The position numbers and the translations under genes are program-made. The notes beneath the pieces were generated by a model. That model saw nothing but the letters and a program-made list of their open reading frames with translations, was not told the origin of the DNA and did no database searches. This document shows positions 54,268 through 63,640 of a stretch of DNA of 64,000 bases, piece after piece; the stretch's first letter is position 1; every line of letters starts with the position of its first letter. Source of the DNA: Bradyrhizobium oropedii (GTDB taxonomy: Bacteria; Pseudomonadota; Alphaproteobacteria; Rhizobiales; Xanthobacteraceae); the NCBI RefSeq assembly GCF_020889685.1, contig NZ_JACMYO010000009.1:21637-85636 (forward strand), read 5' to 3'.

Positions 54268-55110
54268 ATGCGCCTGCGGATAGCCCATACCACCACCTAT
54301 CGCTACGAGCCGGCGGCCTCGGGCGTGATCCAGATTCTGCGGATGACGCCGGGCAGCCATGACGGCCAGTATGTCGCGGATTGGCAGATCGACGTCTCGA
54401 CCGATTCCCGGCTCGATACCCATGAGGACGCCTTCGGCAACGTCACCCATGTGCTGACACACGGCGCCATCAGCGACCTCACCATCCATTGCGAGGGCCT
54501 GGTCGAGACCCAGGACACCGGCGGCGTACTCAAGGGCAGCGACGAGCGGTTTCCGCCGAGCCTGTTCCTGCGCCCCACGTCGCTGACCGATCTCAACCCG
54601 GCGATGACGAGTCTCGTGCGCGAGCTGCGCGCGGAAGCAGGCAACGACGTGCTCGGCTTCCTGCATGCGCTGATGTCGCAGATCTACGAGCACATGACCT
54701 TCGACGAGGACCCGACCAACAGTGCCACCTCGGCCTCCGAGGCGTTCGCGCTGAAGCGCGGCGTCTGCCAGGACTACGCCCACATCCTGATCGCCTGCGC
54801 GCGCGCCGGCGGCGTTCCGGCGCGGTTCGTCTCCGGTCACTTCCTGCGCTCCGACGGCATGGTCAACCAGCAGGCCGGCCACGCCTGGGCCGAGGCCTTC
54901 GTGCCCGACCTCGGCTGGATCGGCTTCGACGCCGCCAACGGCATCTGTACCACCGACGCCCATGCCCGCGTCGCGATCGGGCTCGACTATCTCGGCGCCG
55001 CCCCGGTCCGCGGCACCCGCTATGGCGGCGGCAACGAGACACTGACAGTCGCGGTCAAGGTCGATCAGGCCGGACGCCCCGGGCAGTGGCAGAGCCAGAC
55101 GCAGTCGTAG
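54268..55110 (+). CDS. Transglutaminase-like cysteine protease family protein
   Basis: This is a 280-aa protein. The N-terminal bacterial transglutaminase-like domain covers residues 1-90 (start MRLRIAHTTTYRYEPAA), and the catalytic transglutaminase/protease fold follows. The nucleophile is Cys in RGVCQDYAHILIACARA near residue 167, the histidine is in GHAWAEAFVPDLGWIGFDAANG near 205, with the aspartate just after. It is the third member of the ATP-grasp/alpha-E triad and could hydrolyse or cross-link the product of the ligase. No signal peptide is seen. Confidence 0.93.
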   Translation: MRLRIAHTTTYRYEPAASGVIQILRMTPGSHDGQYVADWQIDVSTDSRLDTHEDAFGNVTHVLTHGAISDLTIHCEGLVETQDTGGVLKGSDERFPPSLFLRPTSLTDLNPAMTSLVRELRAEAGNDVLGFLHALMSQIYEHMTFDEDPTNSATSASEAFALKRGVCQDYAHILIACARAGGVPARFVSGHFLRSDGMVNQQAGHAWAEAFVPDLGWIGFDAANGICTTDAHARVAIGLDYLGAAPVRGTRYGGGNETLTVAVKVDQAGRPGQWQSQTQS

Positions 55111-55126
55111 ACCCCATTCTTTCCAC

Positions 55127-55229
55127 GTCATTCCGGGGCTCGCGGAGCGAGAGCCCGGAATCCATCGTGCCACCACCATGCGGAGAAATGGATTCCGGGC
55201 TCGCGCCAAGAGGCGCGCCCCGGAATGAC
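55127..55229. repeat. GTCATTCCGGGGC palindromic repeat
   Basis: Begins GTCATTCCGGGGCTCGCGGA and ends GCCCCGGAATGAC, with GGAATCCAT / ATGGATTCC inside. A common Bradyrhizobium-type intergenic element. Confidence 0.85.
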
Positions 55230-55290
55230 GATGGTAAGCTACCAGCGCGCGACGATCGCGGCCGTATCAAATCCAACAGCGAGACACACC

Positions 55291-55716
55291 ATGGCCACCG
55301 TAAAACTGCTCTCCGACGACGAGCTCTCAGCCGAGGCGCGCGCCGTCTTCGACGACATCCGCGCGACGCGAAAATCGGACTTCATCAACAATTTCTGGCG
55401 CGCGCTCGCGCATGATCCGAAGACCCTGCGGCGAACCTGGGAGAGCATCAAGGAGGTGATGGCGCCCGGAGCACTCGATCCGAAGGTCAAGGAAATGCTC
55501 TATGTTGCGGTCTCGGTAGCCCATGGCTGCAGCTACTGCATCCATTCGCACACTGCAGCCGCCCGCGCCAAAGGCATGACCGAGGCCGAGTATCAGGAAA
55601 TGCTGGCGATCGTCGGCATGGCCGCCGAGACCAACCGGCTGGTCACCGCGCTCGGCGTGCCGGTGGACGACGCGTTCCTCGTCGATGCACCGGCGGGACA
55701 AAGGCAGGAGCCGTGA
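55291..55716 (+). CDS. Carboxymuconolactone decarboxylase/AhpD-like protein
   Basis: This is a 141-aa protein. The AhpD-type redox motif CSYCIHSHTAAARAKGM (CxxC...H) is near residue 79, with EMLYVAVSVA before it. Such proteins are small alkylhydroperoxidase-like thiol enzymes or CMD-fold proteins. ATG 55291 gives MATVKLLSDDELS. It is convergent with the E2 gene, with 21 bases between them. No partner peroxiredoxin is seen nearby. Confidence 0.9.
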   Translation: MATVKLLSDDELSAEARAVFDDIRATRKSDFINNFWRALAHDPKTLRRTWESIKEVMAPGALDPKVKEMLYVAVSVAHGCSYCIHSHTAAARAKGMTEAEYQEMLAIVGMAAETNRLVTALGVPVDDAFLVDAPAGQRQEP

Positions 55717-55737
55717 CGCTCTCGCGAATGAGTGATG

Positions 55738-56838
55738 TCACGAAATGCGCTCGACGTCGGTCTTGAGGGTAACCAGGAAACGGGCCGCTTCGCCGCCCGT
55801 CACCACCCGATGGTCGAATGTCAGCGATAGCGGCAGCGTGCGCCGGACCGCAACCTCTCCCCGAAGCGCGACCACGCGCTCCGATATGCGCCCGGCGCCG
55901 ACGATCGCCGTCTGCGGCGGCACGATGATGAGATTGGCAAACCGGCCTCCGATCATGCCGAAATTCGACAACGTGATCGTCGCGCCGCGCAGCTCTTCCG
56001 GGGGTATCGCACGTGCGATTGCGTCGGCTCGCAGACGGTCGAGTCCGGCCCGCAAGTCCGATACGCTCCGTTCCGCGACGTTGCGCAGCACGGGAACGAT
56101 CAGGCCGCCGCCGGTGTCGACGGCGATGCCGAGATCGATGCGCTCGATCAAGCGCCGTTCTCCGGCGCCGGAATGATACCAGGCATTGAGTGCGGGCTCT
56201 GCCTTGCAGGCGGCGGCGATCGCCCGCGCCAGGCGGATTGTCACATCCTCGCCCTGCCGCCACTCCTGGATGTCCGCTTCATCGGTGACCGTTGCCGGGA
56301 CGATTTCCGCGTGCGCTGCCGTCATGCGTTGGGCCATCGCGCGACGCAAGCCGCGCAGCGGCTCGGCGGGTCCGCTGTGAGACATCCGCTTCGCCGCCCT
56401 TTCGACGTCGCCCCGCGTGATGGTGCCGCCGGGCCCCGTCGCCTCGACGAGATCAAGCGCGACGTCAAGCTTGCGCGCGAGCGCGCGCACCGCCGGAAAC
56501 ACCTGAGCTGCCTCCCCGCTCGGCGGCGTCGAAGGAGCTGCTGCCGTCGACCGTGGCTCGCCACCGCCGAGGTCACCCACAATCGTGCCGGTGTCCTCCC
56601 CGGCGCCTTCAGCAAACTCCACGAGCGGCGCGCCGACCTTCACGATATCGCCCTTGGCACCGAACAGGCGCGCGATGCGTCCGCTCGACGGCGCCGGTAT
56701 CTCGACCACCGCCTTGTCGGTCTCGACCGAGACGAGCGGCTGGTCGGTCACGACGTGGTCGCCTTCGTTGACGTACCACGTGACGATCTCCGCTTCTTCA
56801 AGACCTTCACCAAGGTCCGGCAACGTGAACTGGCGCAT
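55738..56838 (-). CDS. bkdB: Branched-chain keto-acid dehydrogenase E2 (lipoamide acyltransferase)
   Basis: This 366-aa E2 core component transfers the acyl group to CoA. It has one N-terminal lipoyl domain (lysine in VETDKAVVEIPAP near residue 43), a short linker, a peripheral-subunit-binding domain (VRALARKLDVALDLVEATGPGG near 118-140) and a catalytic domain ending with FDHRVVTGGEAARF, whose histidine is the catalytic base. The single lipoyl domain and short linker make it small for the family. It lies 20 bases after the E1beta stop, in one operon with both E1 genes. No dihydrolipoamide dehydrogenase gene is adjacent, so E3 must be supplied elsewhere. Confidence 0.92.
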   Translation of the reverse strand: MRQFTLPDLGEGLEEAEIVTWYVNEGDHVVTDQPLVSVETDKAVVEIPAPSSGRIARLFGAKGDIVKVGAPLVEFAEGAGEDTGTIVGDLGGGEPRSTAAAPSTPPSGEAAQVFPAVRALARKLDVALDLVEATGPGGTITRGDVERAAKRMSHSGPAEPLRGLRRAMAQRMTAAHAEIVPATVTDEADIQEWRQGEDVTIRLARAIAAACKAEPALNAWYHSGAGERRLIERIDLGIAVDTGGGLIVPVLRNVAERSVSDLRAGLDRLRADAIARAIPPEELRGATITLSNFGMIGGRFANLIIVPPQTAIVGAGRISERVVALRGEVAVRRTLPLSLTFDHRVVTGGEAARFLVTLKTDVERIS

Positions 56839-56858
56839 GGGACGAGGTCCGTCGGTGT

Positions 56859-57839
56859 TCAGTTGTACTGGCAGGCCTTTCGGGCGGCGGCCACGATGCG
56901 TCCGACCGACGGCATGTAGCTCTGTTCAAGGCGAGCCATCGGGACGATCGTGTCGTAGCCGGTAACGCGGGTCACGGGTGCGAGCAGCGAGGATAGTCCG
57001 CGCTCGGCGATCAGGGCGGCGATCTCCGCACCAAATCCGCCGGTGTGCGCGGCCTCATGCACGATGACGCAGCGCCCGGTCTTTGTGACCGAACCGAGCA
57101 CGGTGTCTTCATCGTAGGGCTTGAGCGTGGCGAGGTCGATAACCTCGGCAGCGATGCCCTCGTCGGCAAGCGCGTCCGCTGCGGCCATCGTTTCCTTCAG
57201 CATCGCGCCCCAGCTGATCAGCGTGACGTCGCGCCCCTCCCGCAGGATAAAGGCGAGATCGAGCGGCAAGGCTTCGCCGTTGTCATCCACCTCGCCTTTC
57301 GCCGCGCGGTACAACCGCGTCGGCTCCAGGAATACTACCGGATCGGGATCGCGGATCGCGGCGAGCAGAAGTCCATAGGCGCGCTCCGGCGACGAAGGCA
57401 TGACGACACGCAAGCCCGGAATGTGGGCGAGCATCGCCTCGGTGCTTTCGGAATGATGCTCGGGCGCGCGAATGCCGGCACCATGCGGCGTGCGCAGGAC
57501 CATCGGACAGGTGAGTCGTCCCTGGGTACGATTGCGCATCCGTGATGCGTGATTCACCAGCTGATCGAGACAGGGATAAATAAATCCCATGAACTGGATT
57601 TCGCCGACGGGCTTCAGCCCCTGCGCGGCCATGCCGACGCAGAGCCCGCTGATCAGGAGCTCGGCAAGCGGCGTATCGAGGACGCGCTCCGGACCGAAGC
57701 GCTCCTGCAAGCCGACGGTCGCGCGGAAGACGCCGCCATTGACGCCGACATCCTCGCCGAGCACGACCACGTCGGGATCGTCCGCCATGGCGCGGCCGAG
57801 CGCCAGATTGATGGCTTCGACCAACGTCACTTCAGGCAT
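56859..57839 (-). CDS. bkdA2: Branched-chain keto-acid dehydrogenase E1 beta subunit
   Basis: This is a 326-aa thiamine-diphosphate enzyme beta subunit. It starts MPEVTLVEAINLALGRAM, has VVLGEDVGVNGGVFRAT near residue 25 and ends in the transketolase C-terminal domain with VTRVTGYDTIVPMARLE. Its ATG overlaps the stop of the alpha-subunit gene (eight bases), giving translational coupling. With E1alpha it decarboxylates branched-chain 2-oxo acids or possibly pyruvate or acetoin; the branched-chain assignment rests on the family and the operon form. Confidence 0.92.
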   Translation of the reverse strand: MPEVTLVEAINLALGRAMADDPDVVVLGEDVGVNGGVFRATVGLQERFGPERVLDTPLAELLISGLCVGMAAQGLKPVGEIQFMGFIYPCLDQLVNHASRMRNRTQGRLTCPMVLRTPHGAGIRAPEHHSESTEAMLAHIPGLRVVMPSSPERAYGLLLAAIRDPDPVVFLEPTRLYRAAKGEVDDNGEALPLDLAFILREGRDVTLISWGAMLKETMAAADALADEGIAAEVIDLATLKPYDEDTVLGSVTKTGRCVIVHEAAHTGGFGAEIAALIAERGLSSLLAPVTRVTGYDTIVPMARLEQSYMPSVGRIVAAARKACQYN

Positions 57840-58929
57840 CGTCCTCTCCCGCGAGTTTGCGACGCTGCGCGGCATACGCCTCGGGCAGATCGGCATAGAG
57901 ATTGTCGAACATGGTCTCTGGCCGGCGCGGCGGCATCGTCAGATAGCGCTGCACCGCCGCCTCGATCCGCTCATGGCACTCGGCGGCAAGCTGCTCCTCG
58001 TCCGCCTTGGTCCACATCTTCTGCCTCACAAGATAGGACCTGAGGCGCGCGATCGGCTCCTCCTTCCAATGTGCCTGGACTTCGTCGGCCGAACGATAAC
58101 GCAGTGCATCATCGGACGTCGTGTGATCGCCGAGCCGGTAGGTGACCGCTTCGATGAAGTGAGGCCCCTTGCCGTCGCGGGCAGCGAGAATGGCCTCCTC
58201 GGCCGCGGCGCGCATCGCCACCACGTCACACCCGTCCACCTGCTCGCCGCTGAATCCGGCAGCGATGGCCTTCTGGGCCAACGTTTCAGAAGCGGTCTGC
58301 AGCCGCAACGGTACCGAAATGGCCCATTGATTATTGGTGGCGACGAACACAAGTGGCAATTTGTGCACGCCGGCAAAATTCATGGCTTCGTAGACATCGC
58401 CTTTCGAGGTGGCGCCGTCGCCGAACAGGCAGACGGCGACACGCGGCTCCCTGCGCAGCTTGAAGGCATAGGCGACACCGGCGGCATGCGGCGCCTGTGA
58501 TCCGACCGGAACGCAGAACGGGAAATCGTGGACAGGACCGGAGAATTGATTGCCCCGTTCATCGCCGCCCCAGAAAAGCAGGATCTCCTCCAGCTTGACG
58601 CCACGCCAGAGCAACGCGCCATTGTCGCGATAGGAGGGCAGCAGAACATCATCTTCCCGCATCGCACTGGCGACACCGACCGACACCGCTTCCTGGCCGA
58701 GCGAAACGGCATAGGTTCCCAGCCGACCGGTACGCTGCAATGCAACAGCCTTTCGGTCAAACAGGCGCAGGAGCACCATCGACTGGTAAAGCTCGACAAC
58801 TAACCTGGCGTCGGTGGCGAAGGCGGGAAGCGGCCGGATCATCGAGCCGTCCGGCGCGAGGCAATTGCGGCGGCGCACCTCAAAGCGCGCAATAACGGGG
58901 AGCTCTTCGCTTGCTCTCTTGCTGGCCAC
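57832..58929 (-). CDS. bkdA1: Branched-chain keto-acid dehydrogenase E1 alpha subunit
   Basis: This 365-aa E1alpha has the thiamine-diphosphate motif GDGATSKGDVYEAMNFAGVHK near residue 168 and NNQWAISVP near 198. The region YRLGDHTTSDD near 265 contains the conserved loop that carries regulatory serines in animal enzymes. ATG 58929 begins MASKRASEELPV. It is the first gene of the E1alpha-E1beta-E2 operon and is divergent from the short gene at 59098. Confidence 0.93.
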   Translation of the reverse strand: MASKRASEELPVIARFEVRRRNCLAPDGSMIRPLPAFATDARLVVELYQSMVLLRLFDRKAVALQRTGRLGTYAVSLGQEAVSVGVASAMREDDVLLPSYRDNGALLWRGVKLEEILLFWGGDERGNQFSGPVHDFPFCVPVGSQAPHAAGVAYAFKLRREPRVAVCLFGDGATSKGDVYEAMNFAGVHKLPLVFVATNNQWAISVPLRLQTASETLAQKAIAAGFSGEQVDGCDVVAMRAAAEEAILAARDGKGPHFIEAVTYRLGDHTTSDDALRYRSADEVQAHWKEEPIARLRSYLVRQKMWTKADEEQLAAECHERIEAAVQRYLTMPPRRPETMFDNLYADLPEAYAAQRRKLAGEDDA

Positions 58930-59097
58930 GCTCTCGCTCCTGGAGCGGTTCTGCGTCCCATTCTGCTATTTGGTGTTCGAGCCACGACGATGCAATACGG
59001 GAGCAGCTTCGCTTTTGGCGCCCGGTCGGCGGCCGGATCGCTGGGATCGATCCATGAGATCCGTGGAAACAGCGCTGCCATAGCGGTATAAAAGAAC

Positions 59098-59316
59098 ATG
59101 GCAAATGGTCAGGTTGTCCTCGTAACAACTGCGCCGTTGGGCGGCGGTCCGCCTGTTCGCTCGGTCTTCTTCGTGGCTGAAGGAGACGCGGCGAAGGCCA
59201 CGGCGATCATTGCGGACATGATGGCCCCGAATGAAACGATCGAAGCCTGGGGGCCGCTTCCCGAAGCGGCTGTGAAAGCGCTCGGATTGAAACCCGGCGA
59301 CTACACCCACACCTGA
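59098..59316 (+). CDS. Small hypothetical protein
   Basis: This 72-aa soluble protein has a compact beta-alpha pattern (VVLVTTAPLGGGPPVRSVFFVAEGD, then a helix KATAIIADMM) and ends LKPGDYTHT. Short relatives exist in rhizobia, from recollection, without function. Its size and two-strand pattern are similar to GYD-type proteins, one of which is encoded 374 bases downstream. The start ATG 59098 follows an AAAAGAA stretch, a weak ribosome binding site. Confidence 0.6.
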   Translation: MANGQVVLVTTAPLGGGPPVRSVFFVAEGDAAKATAIIADMMAPNETIEAWGPLPEAAVKALGLKPGDYTHT

Positions 59317-59690
59317 CTTGCGCCAGATGGCAGCCCGGCTCGCGAAGGCCTCGTGCGGCCGTCATCCTCGTGCGCAGCGTGTGATCACGACACAGCGCCG
59401 TCGCTTACGCGAAATTTTGATCGCCGAGCCTCGCCGCGCGTTTCCGATCACAACACGGGGAGCCTCTTTCTCGAGCAAAGGACATGGCGTAGTCTGCACC
59501 GAGCTGCTCTTTGAGACGGGACGGGCCGACGTCGCCGTTTGACAGAACGGGCAGCGGTCAGGCCATCGGCAGGCATCTCAGTCTGAAAGCAGCGCCTGCC
59601 TTATGTGGCGCTCCTTCAACTCCAACGTGAAGCAAGTTCGCCTGCCGCGCACGCGGCAGACAAGGGAATGCACAACCCTTGGAGGACGAC
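59317..59690. other. Intergenic stretch without recognised gene
   Basis: I see no convincing coding region, hairpin with T-run or repeat family here. A GGAGG ribosome binding site at about 59680-59685 belongs to the GYD gene that follows. Confidence 0.5.
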
Positions 59691-59984
59691 ATGGCAACAT
59701 TCATATTGAGGATCGACTGGACCGACCAGGGAATTCGTAACGTCAAGGAAGCTCCCAAGCGCAGCCGAGCGGCGAGAGAACTCGCCCAGAAGCTCGGTGT
59801 CGAAATCAAGGAGGTCTATCTCACCTCCGGCGAGCATGACATTCTTCTCCTCGCCGAAGCGCCCCTCGGCGACAGCATTACAAAACTCGCGCTTGCCCTC
59901 AGCTCAATGGGAAACATTCGAACCTGCACCTCGCGGGCGTGGCCCGAGGCCGAGTGGACCAAGCTGATATCCGAGCTCCCGTAG
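59691..59984 (+). CDS. GYD-domain-like small protein
   Basis: This 97-aa protein has the ferredoxin-like pattern of the GYD family: a strand FILRIDWTDQGIRNVKEAPKR, a helix ARELAQKLGVEI, a strand EVYLTSGEHDILLLAEA and a second helix KLALALSSMG. The GEHD phrase replaces the usual GxYD. ATG 59691 has GGAGG at good spacing, preferred over the in-frame ATG 59679. Function of the family is unknown; some act as small dimeric regulators or binding proteins. Confidence 0.75.
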   Translation: MATFILRIDWTDQGIRNVKEAPKRSRAARELAQKLGVEIKEVYLTSGEHDILLLAEAPLGDSITKLALALSSMGNIRTCTSRAWPEAEWTKLISELP

Positions 59985-60176
59985 CGGCTTCGGATATCCC
60001 AATGGATCCCTACGCGGTCTGACTGACGGGTGCCGCCGCAACCTTGGCAGCCGGCGATCAGCCCGGGGACCACGCGTGTGCGCAGGAACAGCCACCCGCT
60101 CCTGGTCACGTGAATGAGTGAAGACGCGAAACGCACGAGGACGACGGCGCATGTCGTTGCCAGCGGGGCAGATGCG

Positions 60177-61787
60177 TCACTTGTCCAGCCAGACGTCCTC
60201 GAAACGCAGATTGTTGTACTGGCTGTTGTCGTGCGGATGGAAGTTCTTCACGTAGGGCTGCCAGCAATTGCCGGCCGATGAGTGCAGGATGACCGGCCGC
60301 GCGGCGTCGTCGACCAAGAGGCGCTCGATGTCGAACACGATCTTGCGGCGCTTGTCCTTGTCGACCTCGCGCGACTGCGCCGCGAGCAGTTTGTCGACCT
60401 CGGCATTGCAATACTGGGTGTAGTTGCGCTCCGAGTTGCAGGAATAGTTCTCGACCAGATTGCCGTCGGGATCGTCGACGCTGACGCCGGTGACGTTGAG
60501 GCCGATCGTGTAATCCTTGCGTTGCAGCCGCGAGTACCAGCGCGGCGTATCCAGGATATCGAGCTCGGCTATGATGTAGATCTTCTTGAGCTGGTCGGCG
60601 AGGATCACGGCCGGGTCGCGATAGGTCGGCAGATTGCGGGTCTGGATCTTGATCGACAGCGGCTTGGCATCGCTGTAGCCGAGCTTCTGCATGATCGCCT
60701 GCGCGTCCGCGAGGTTCTTCTCGCTGTCGGGACCGTAGCCCATCAACGTCGACAGTATCTCGGGCGGCATGCCCCACTCGCCTTCCGGCCTTGCCTGCAT
60801 CGCGCCGCCGAGCCGCCCGGTGCCCTCGAACAGGATACTGTTGAAGGCCTTGCGATCCAGTGCCAGCGACATCGCCTTGCGAATGTCCGGATTGTCGAAC
60901 GGCGGATTGACGCGGTTGACCAGGAGATTGATCTGCAGATTGGTCGACGTCATCTCGCAGATCGCGTTCGGCGCCCGCGCCTTGACGTCCTTCATCAGGG
61001 GAATGCTGACGTCGGACGGAAAGGTGATGTCGTAGTCGCCGGTCGCGAAGGCCAGCATGCGCGTGGCGCGGCTGTCGATCGAGCGCACCGCGATCTCGTC
61101 AAGATACGGCCGGTCTTTCTTGAAGTAATCCGGGTTACGGACGAGACGGATTGAATCGCCGCGCCGGAACTCGACGAACTTGAACGGTCCGGTGCCGACC
61201 GGTTTGGTGCGCATCACCTGCTGCGGCACATGGCAGGGATAGACCACCGAGAAGGCGCTGGCGAGCAGCGCCAGCAGGCCGGGCTGCGGCTCGGTCAATT
61301 CGAAGGTCGCTTCATCGTCGCCATTGACGCTGACGTCCCTGAGCTTCGAGTACCAAACCTTGCGCGGGTTGCGCTTGAAGTCCTGGGTTTTGGAGTCTTG
61401 GGTCTCGCTCTTGCCGATCAGCATCCGCCAGGTGCATTGGACGTCCCTGGCCGTGAACGGCTGGCCGTCATGCCATTTCACGCCGTGGCGCAGCCTGAAG
61501 GTGAGCTTTGTGCTGGTGGAATCCCACGACCAGCTCTCGGCGAGATCGGGGATCACGGTATCGATGCTTTCGTGCACCTTGGACGGATCGAACACCACGA
61601 GGTTGTTGAAGACCGCCGCGAACGGCATCACCGAAGCGATCGTGGACTCCTCGAGCAGCGAGGTCGAGGGCGGATTGTCGTTGTGATAGAGCCGGAGCGT
61701 GCCGCCCTTCTTCTGCGCCGATGCCGGGCTCGCGGCCATCGCCGCGACACCCAGTGCCATGATGCATGCGGCCAGTTTGAACGACAT
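60177..61787 (-). CDS. Peptide ABC transporter substrate-binding protein (SBP_bac_5 family)
   Basis: This is a 536-aa periplasmic binding protein with a 24-residue signal peptide (MALGVAAMAASPASA core). The mature domain has LTFRLRHGVKWHDGQPFTARD near residue 95 and PVGTGPFKFVEF near 170. ATG 61787 has GGGAGG upstream. No permease or ATPase gene lies next to it, so it is an orphan that must use a transporter encoded elsewhere or just outside the window. It is only moderately similar to the first binding protein at 29752. Confidence 0.92.
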   Translation of the reverse strand: MSFKLAACIMALGVAAMAASPASAQKKGGTLRLYHNDNPPSTSLLEESTIASVMPFAAVFNNLVVFDPSKVHESIDTVIPDLAESWSWDSTSTKLTFRLRHGVKWHDGQPFTARDVQCTWRMLIGKSETQDSKTQDFKRNPRKVWYSKLRDVSVNGDDEATFELTEPQPGLLALLASAFSVVYPCHVPQQVMRTKPVGTGPFKFVEFRRGDSIRLVRNPDYFKKDRPYLDEIAVRSIDSRATRMLAFATGDYDITFPSDVSIPLMKDVKARAPNAICEMTSTNLQINLLVNRVNPPFDNPDIRKAMSLALDRKAFNSILFEGTGRLGGAMQARPEGEWGMPPEILSTLMGYGPDSEKNLADAQAIMQKLGYSDAKPLSIKIQTRNLPTYRDPAVILADQLKKIYIIAELDILDTPRWYSRLQRKDYTIGLNVTGVSVDDPDGNLVENYSCNSERNYTQYCNAEVDKLLAAQSREVDKDKRRKIVFDIERLLVDDAARPVILHSSAGNCWQPYVKNFHPHDNSQYNNLRFEDVWLDK

Positions 61788-62089
61788 TCTCGCCTCCCGG
61801 AATTCTTTTGTTCTTGTCGATTGCAGGCAGTCGACCACAACGCCAGGTGCCTCGCAATGACAGGGGGCGCTGATCATTGCCGGCTGCGCGCAACGCAGAG
61901 CAAGGCCGTCGCCCCGCAATTCCGAGCAGCCGTCGGCTGGAACAGACGCCGACAGGCCGTCTCCGCGATCGGCCTCTGCCCTTTTTGACCAGCGACCGCA
62001 TGTCCCGTCACGGGGAATTAGGGTTGGATGCGACCTCGAAATTGGCTACACGTTCTGCGCCGAGAAACTCGGATCGTTGGGGACTGGAA
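61788..62089. other. Divergent promoter region between SBP and Anbu genes
   Basis: About 300 bases with no convincing gene. Open frames extend through it from both neighbours but lack ribosome binding sites and family similarity. It presumably carries the promoters of the two divergent genes. Confidence 0.45.
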
Positions 62090-62851
62090 ATGACCTATTG
62101 CTGCGGAATTCTGGTGCGAGACGGCCTTGTCATGATCGCCGATACGCGCACCAATGCCGGCCTCGACAATGTCTCGACCTTCCGCAAGCTGCACATCTTC
62201 TCGACACCCGGCGAGCGCATCATGGCGATCGCCAGCGCCGGCAATCTGGCGATCAGCCAGTCGGTGCTGTCGACCCTGACTGAGGGCATGGAAAATCCGG
62301 ACACCGGCGAGCTCGAGACGCTGATGAACGCCCCGACCATGTTCCAGGCGGCTCAGCGGATCGGCCGCGCCATCCGCTCGGTGCATTCCACCGAGGGCGA
62401 CGCGCTGCGCTCCGAAGATATCTCCTTCGACGTCTCGTTCCTGTTCGGCGGCCAGATCAAGGGGTCGCGGATGCGCCTGTTCATGGTCTACACCGCCGGG
62501 AATTTCATCGAATGCACCACCGACACACCGTATTTGCAGATCGGCGAGCACAAATACGGCAAGCCGGTGCTCGATCGCGCCATGCACTACGACGTCGAGC
62601 TCTATGAGGCGCTCAAAACGGGACTGATCTCGATGGACTCGACGATGCGCTCCAATCTCGGCGTCGGCCTGCCGATCGACGTGCTGGTGGTGCGCACCGA
62701 CGCCTGCGAGGCCGATCTCAACCACCGCATCGAGGCCGGCGAGCCCTATTTCCACGATTTGCGCTCGCGCTGGTCGGCTGCGCTGCGCGCGGCGCATCAG
62801 AACATTCCACGCCCACCCTACAAGAACGAAACCGAAGCAAAAACCAAGTAA
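62090..62851 (+). CDS. Anbu-type proteasome-like peptidase
   Basis: This 253-aa protein is of the COG3484 Anbu (ancestral beta subunit) family, an Ntn hydrolase related to HslV and the 20S proteasome. It begins MTYCCGILV: removal of Met exposes Thr as the nucleophile. Family motifs are MIADTRTNAGLDNVSTFRKL near residue 15 and IASAGNLAISQS near 47, plus SFLFGGQIKGS near 115. Anbu genes are usually neighbours of the ATP-grasp, alpha-E and transglutaminase genes; here those lie at 51758-55110, about 7 kb away. ATG 62090 follows GGACTGGA. It ends 12 bases before the SDR gene. Substrate unknown. Confidence 0.9.
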   Translation: MTYCCGILVRDGLVMIADTRTNAGLDNVSTFRKLHIFSTPGERIMAIASAGNLAISQSVLSTLTEGMENPDTGELETLMNAPTMFQAAQRIGRAIRSVHSTEGDALRSEDISFDVSFLFGGQIKGSRMRLFMVYTAGNFIECTTDTPYLQIGEHKYGKPVLDRAMHYDVELYEALKTGLISMDSTMRSNLGVGLPIDVLVVRTDACEADLNHRIEAGEPYFHDLRSRWSAALRAAHQNIPRPPYKNETEAKTK

Positions 62852-62863
62852 GAGGAAACTCGG

Positions 62864-63625
62864 ATGACTGAGGCAACCAGCAAGATCGCACTCGTGACGG
62901 GCGCCGGCACCGGCGTCGGACGCGCCGCGTCGCTCGCTCTGATGGACAAGGGCTACACCGTGGTGCTGGTCGGGCGCCGCCTGGAGATGCTGGAGGAGAC
63001 CGCCAAGCTCGGCCCCGCCGGCAAGAGCCTGTGCGTCACCGCCGACATGGCCAACCCGGCCGCGATCGCAGCCCTGTTCGACAAGGTGAAGGCGACCTAT
63101 GGCCGGCTCGACGTTCTCTTCAACAATGCCGGCATGGGCGCGCCGCCGGTGAATTTCGAGGACCTGCCGCTCGAGCAGTGGCAGGCCGTCGTCAACACCA
63201 ACCTCACCGCGCCGTTCCTGTGCACCCAGCACGCCTTCCGCATCATGAAGGACCAGACCCCGCGCGGCGGCCGCATCATCAACAACGGCTCGATCTCGGC
63301 GCATGCGCCGCGGCCGTTCTCGGCGGCCTACACTTCGACCAAGCACGCCATCACCGGCCTCACCAAGGCCTCCAACCTCGACGGCCGCATGTATGACATC
63401 GCGGTCGGCCAGGTCGACATCGGCAATGCCGCGACCCCGATGACCGACCGCATGGTCAACGGCCCCGGCGTGCTGCAGCCGGACGGCACCACCAAGCACG
63501 AGCCGCGCATGGATGCGAAAGCGGTCGGCGACGCCGTCGCCTACATGGCCGGGCTGCCGCTCGACGCCAACGTGTTGTTCATGACTGTCATGGCGACCAA
63601 GATGCCGTTCGTCGGCCGGGGCTAA
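62864..63625 (+). CDS. Short-chain dehydrogenase/reductase
   Basis: This 253-aa NAD(P)-dependent oxidoreductase has a nucleotide-binding [14 protein letters not shown] motif at residue 12, NNAGMG near 87, the catalytic serine in [10 protein letters not shown] near 145 and YTSTK near 158 (catalytic Tyr and Lys). It is probably cotranscribed with Anbu (12-base gap, GAGGAAACTCGG before ATG). The substrate cannot be told from sequence. Confidence 0.92.
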   Translation: MTEATSKIALVTGAGTGVGRAASLALMDKGYTVVLVGRRLEMLEETAKLGPAGKSLCVTADMANPAAIAALFDKVKATYGRLDVLFNNAGMGAPPVNFEDLPLEQWQAVVNTNLTAPFLCTQHAFRIMKDQTPRGGRIINNGSISAHAPRPFSAAYTSTKHAITGLTKASNLDGRMYDIAVGQVDIGNAATPMTDRMVNGPGVLQPDGTTKHEPRMDAKAVGDAVAYMAGLPLDANVLFMTVMATKMPFVGRG

Positions 63626-63640
63626 GCCACCGCCACTCCC

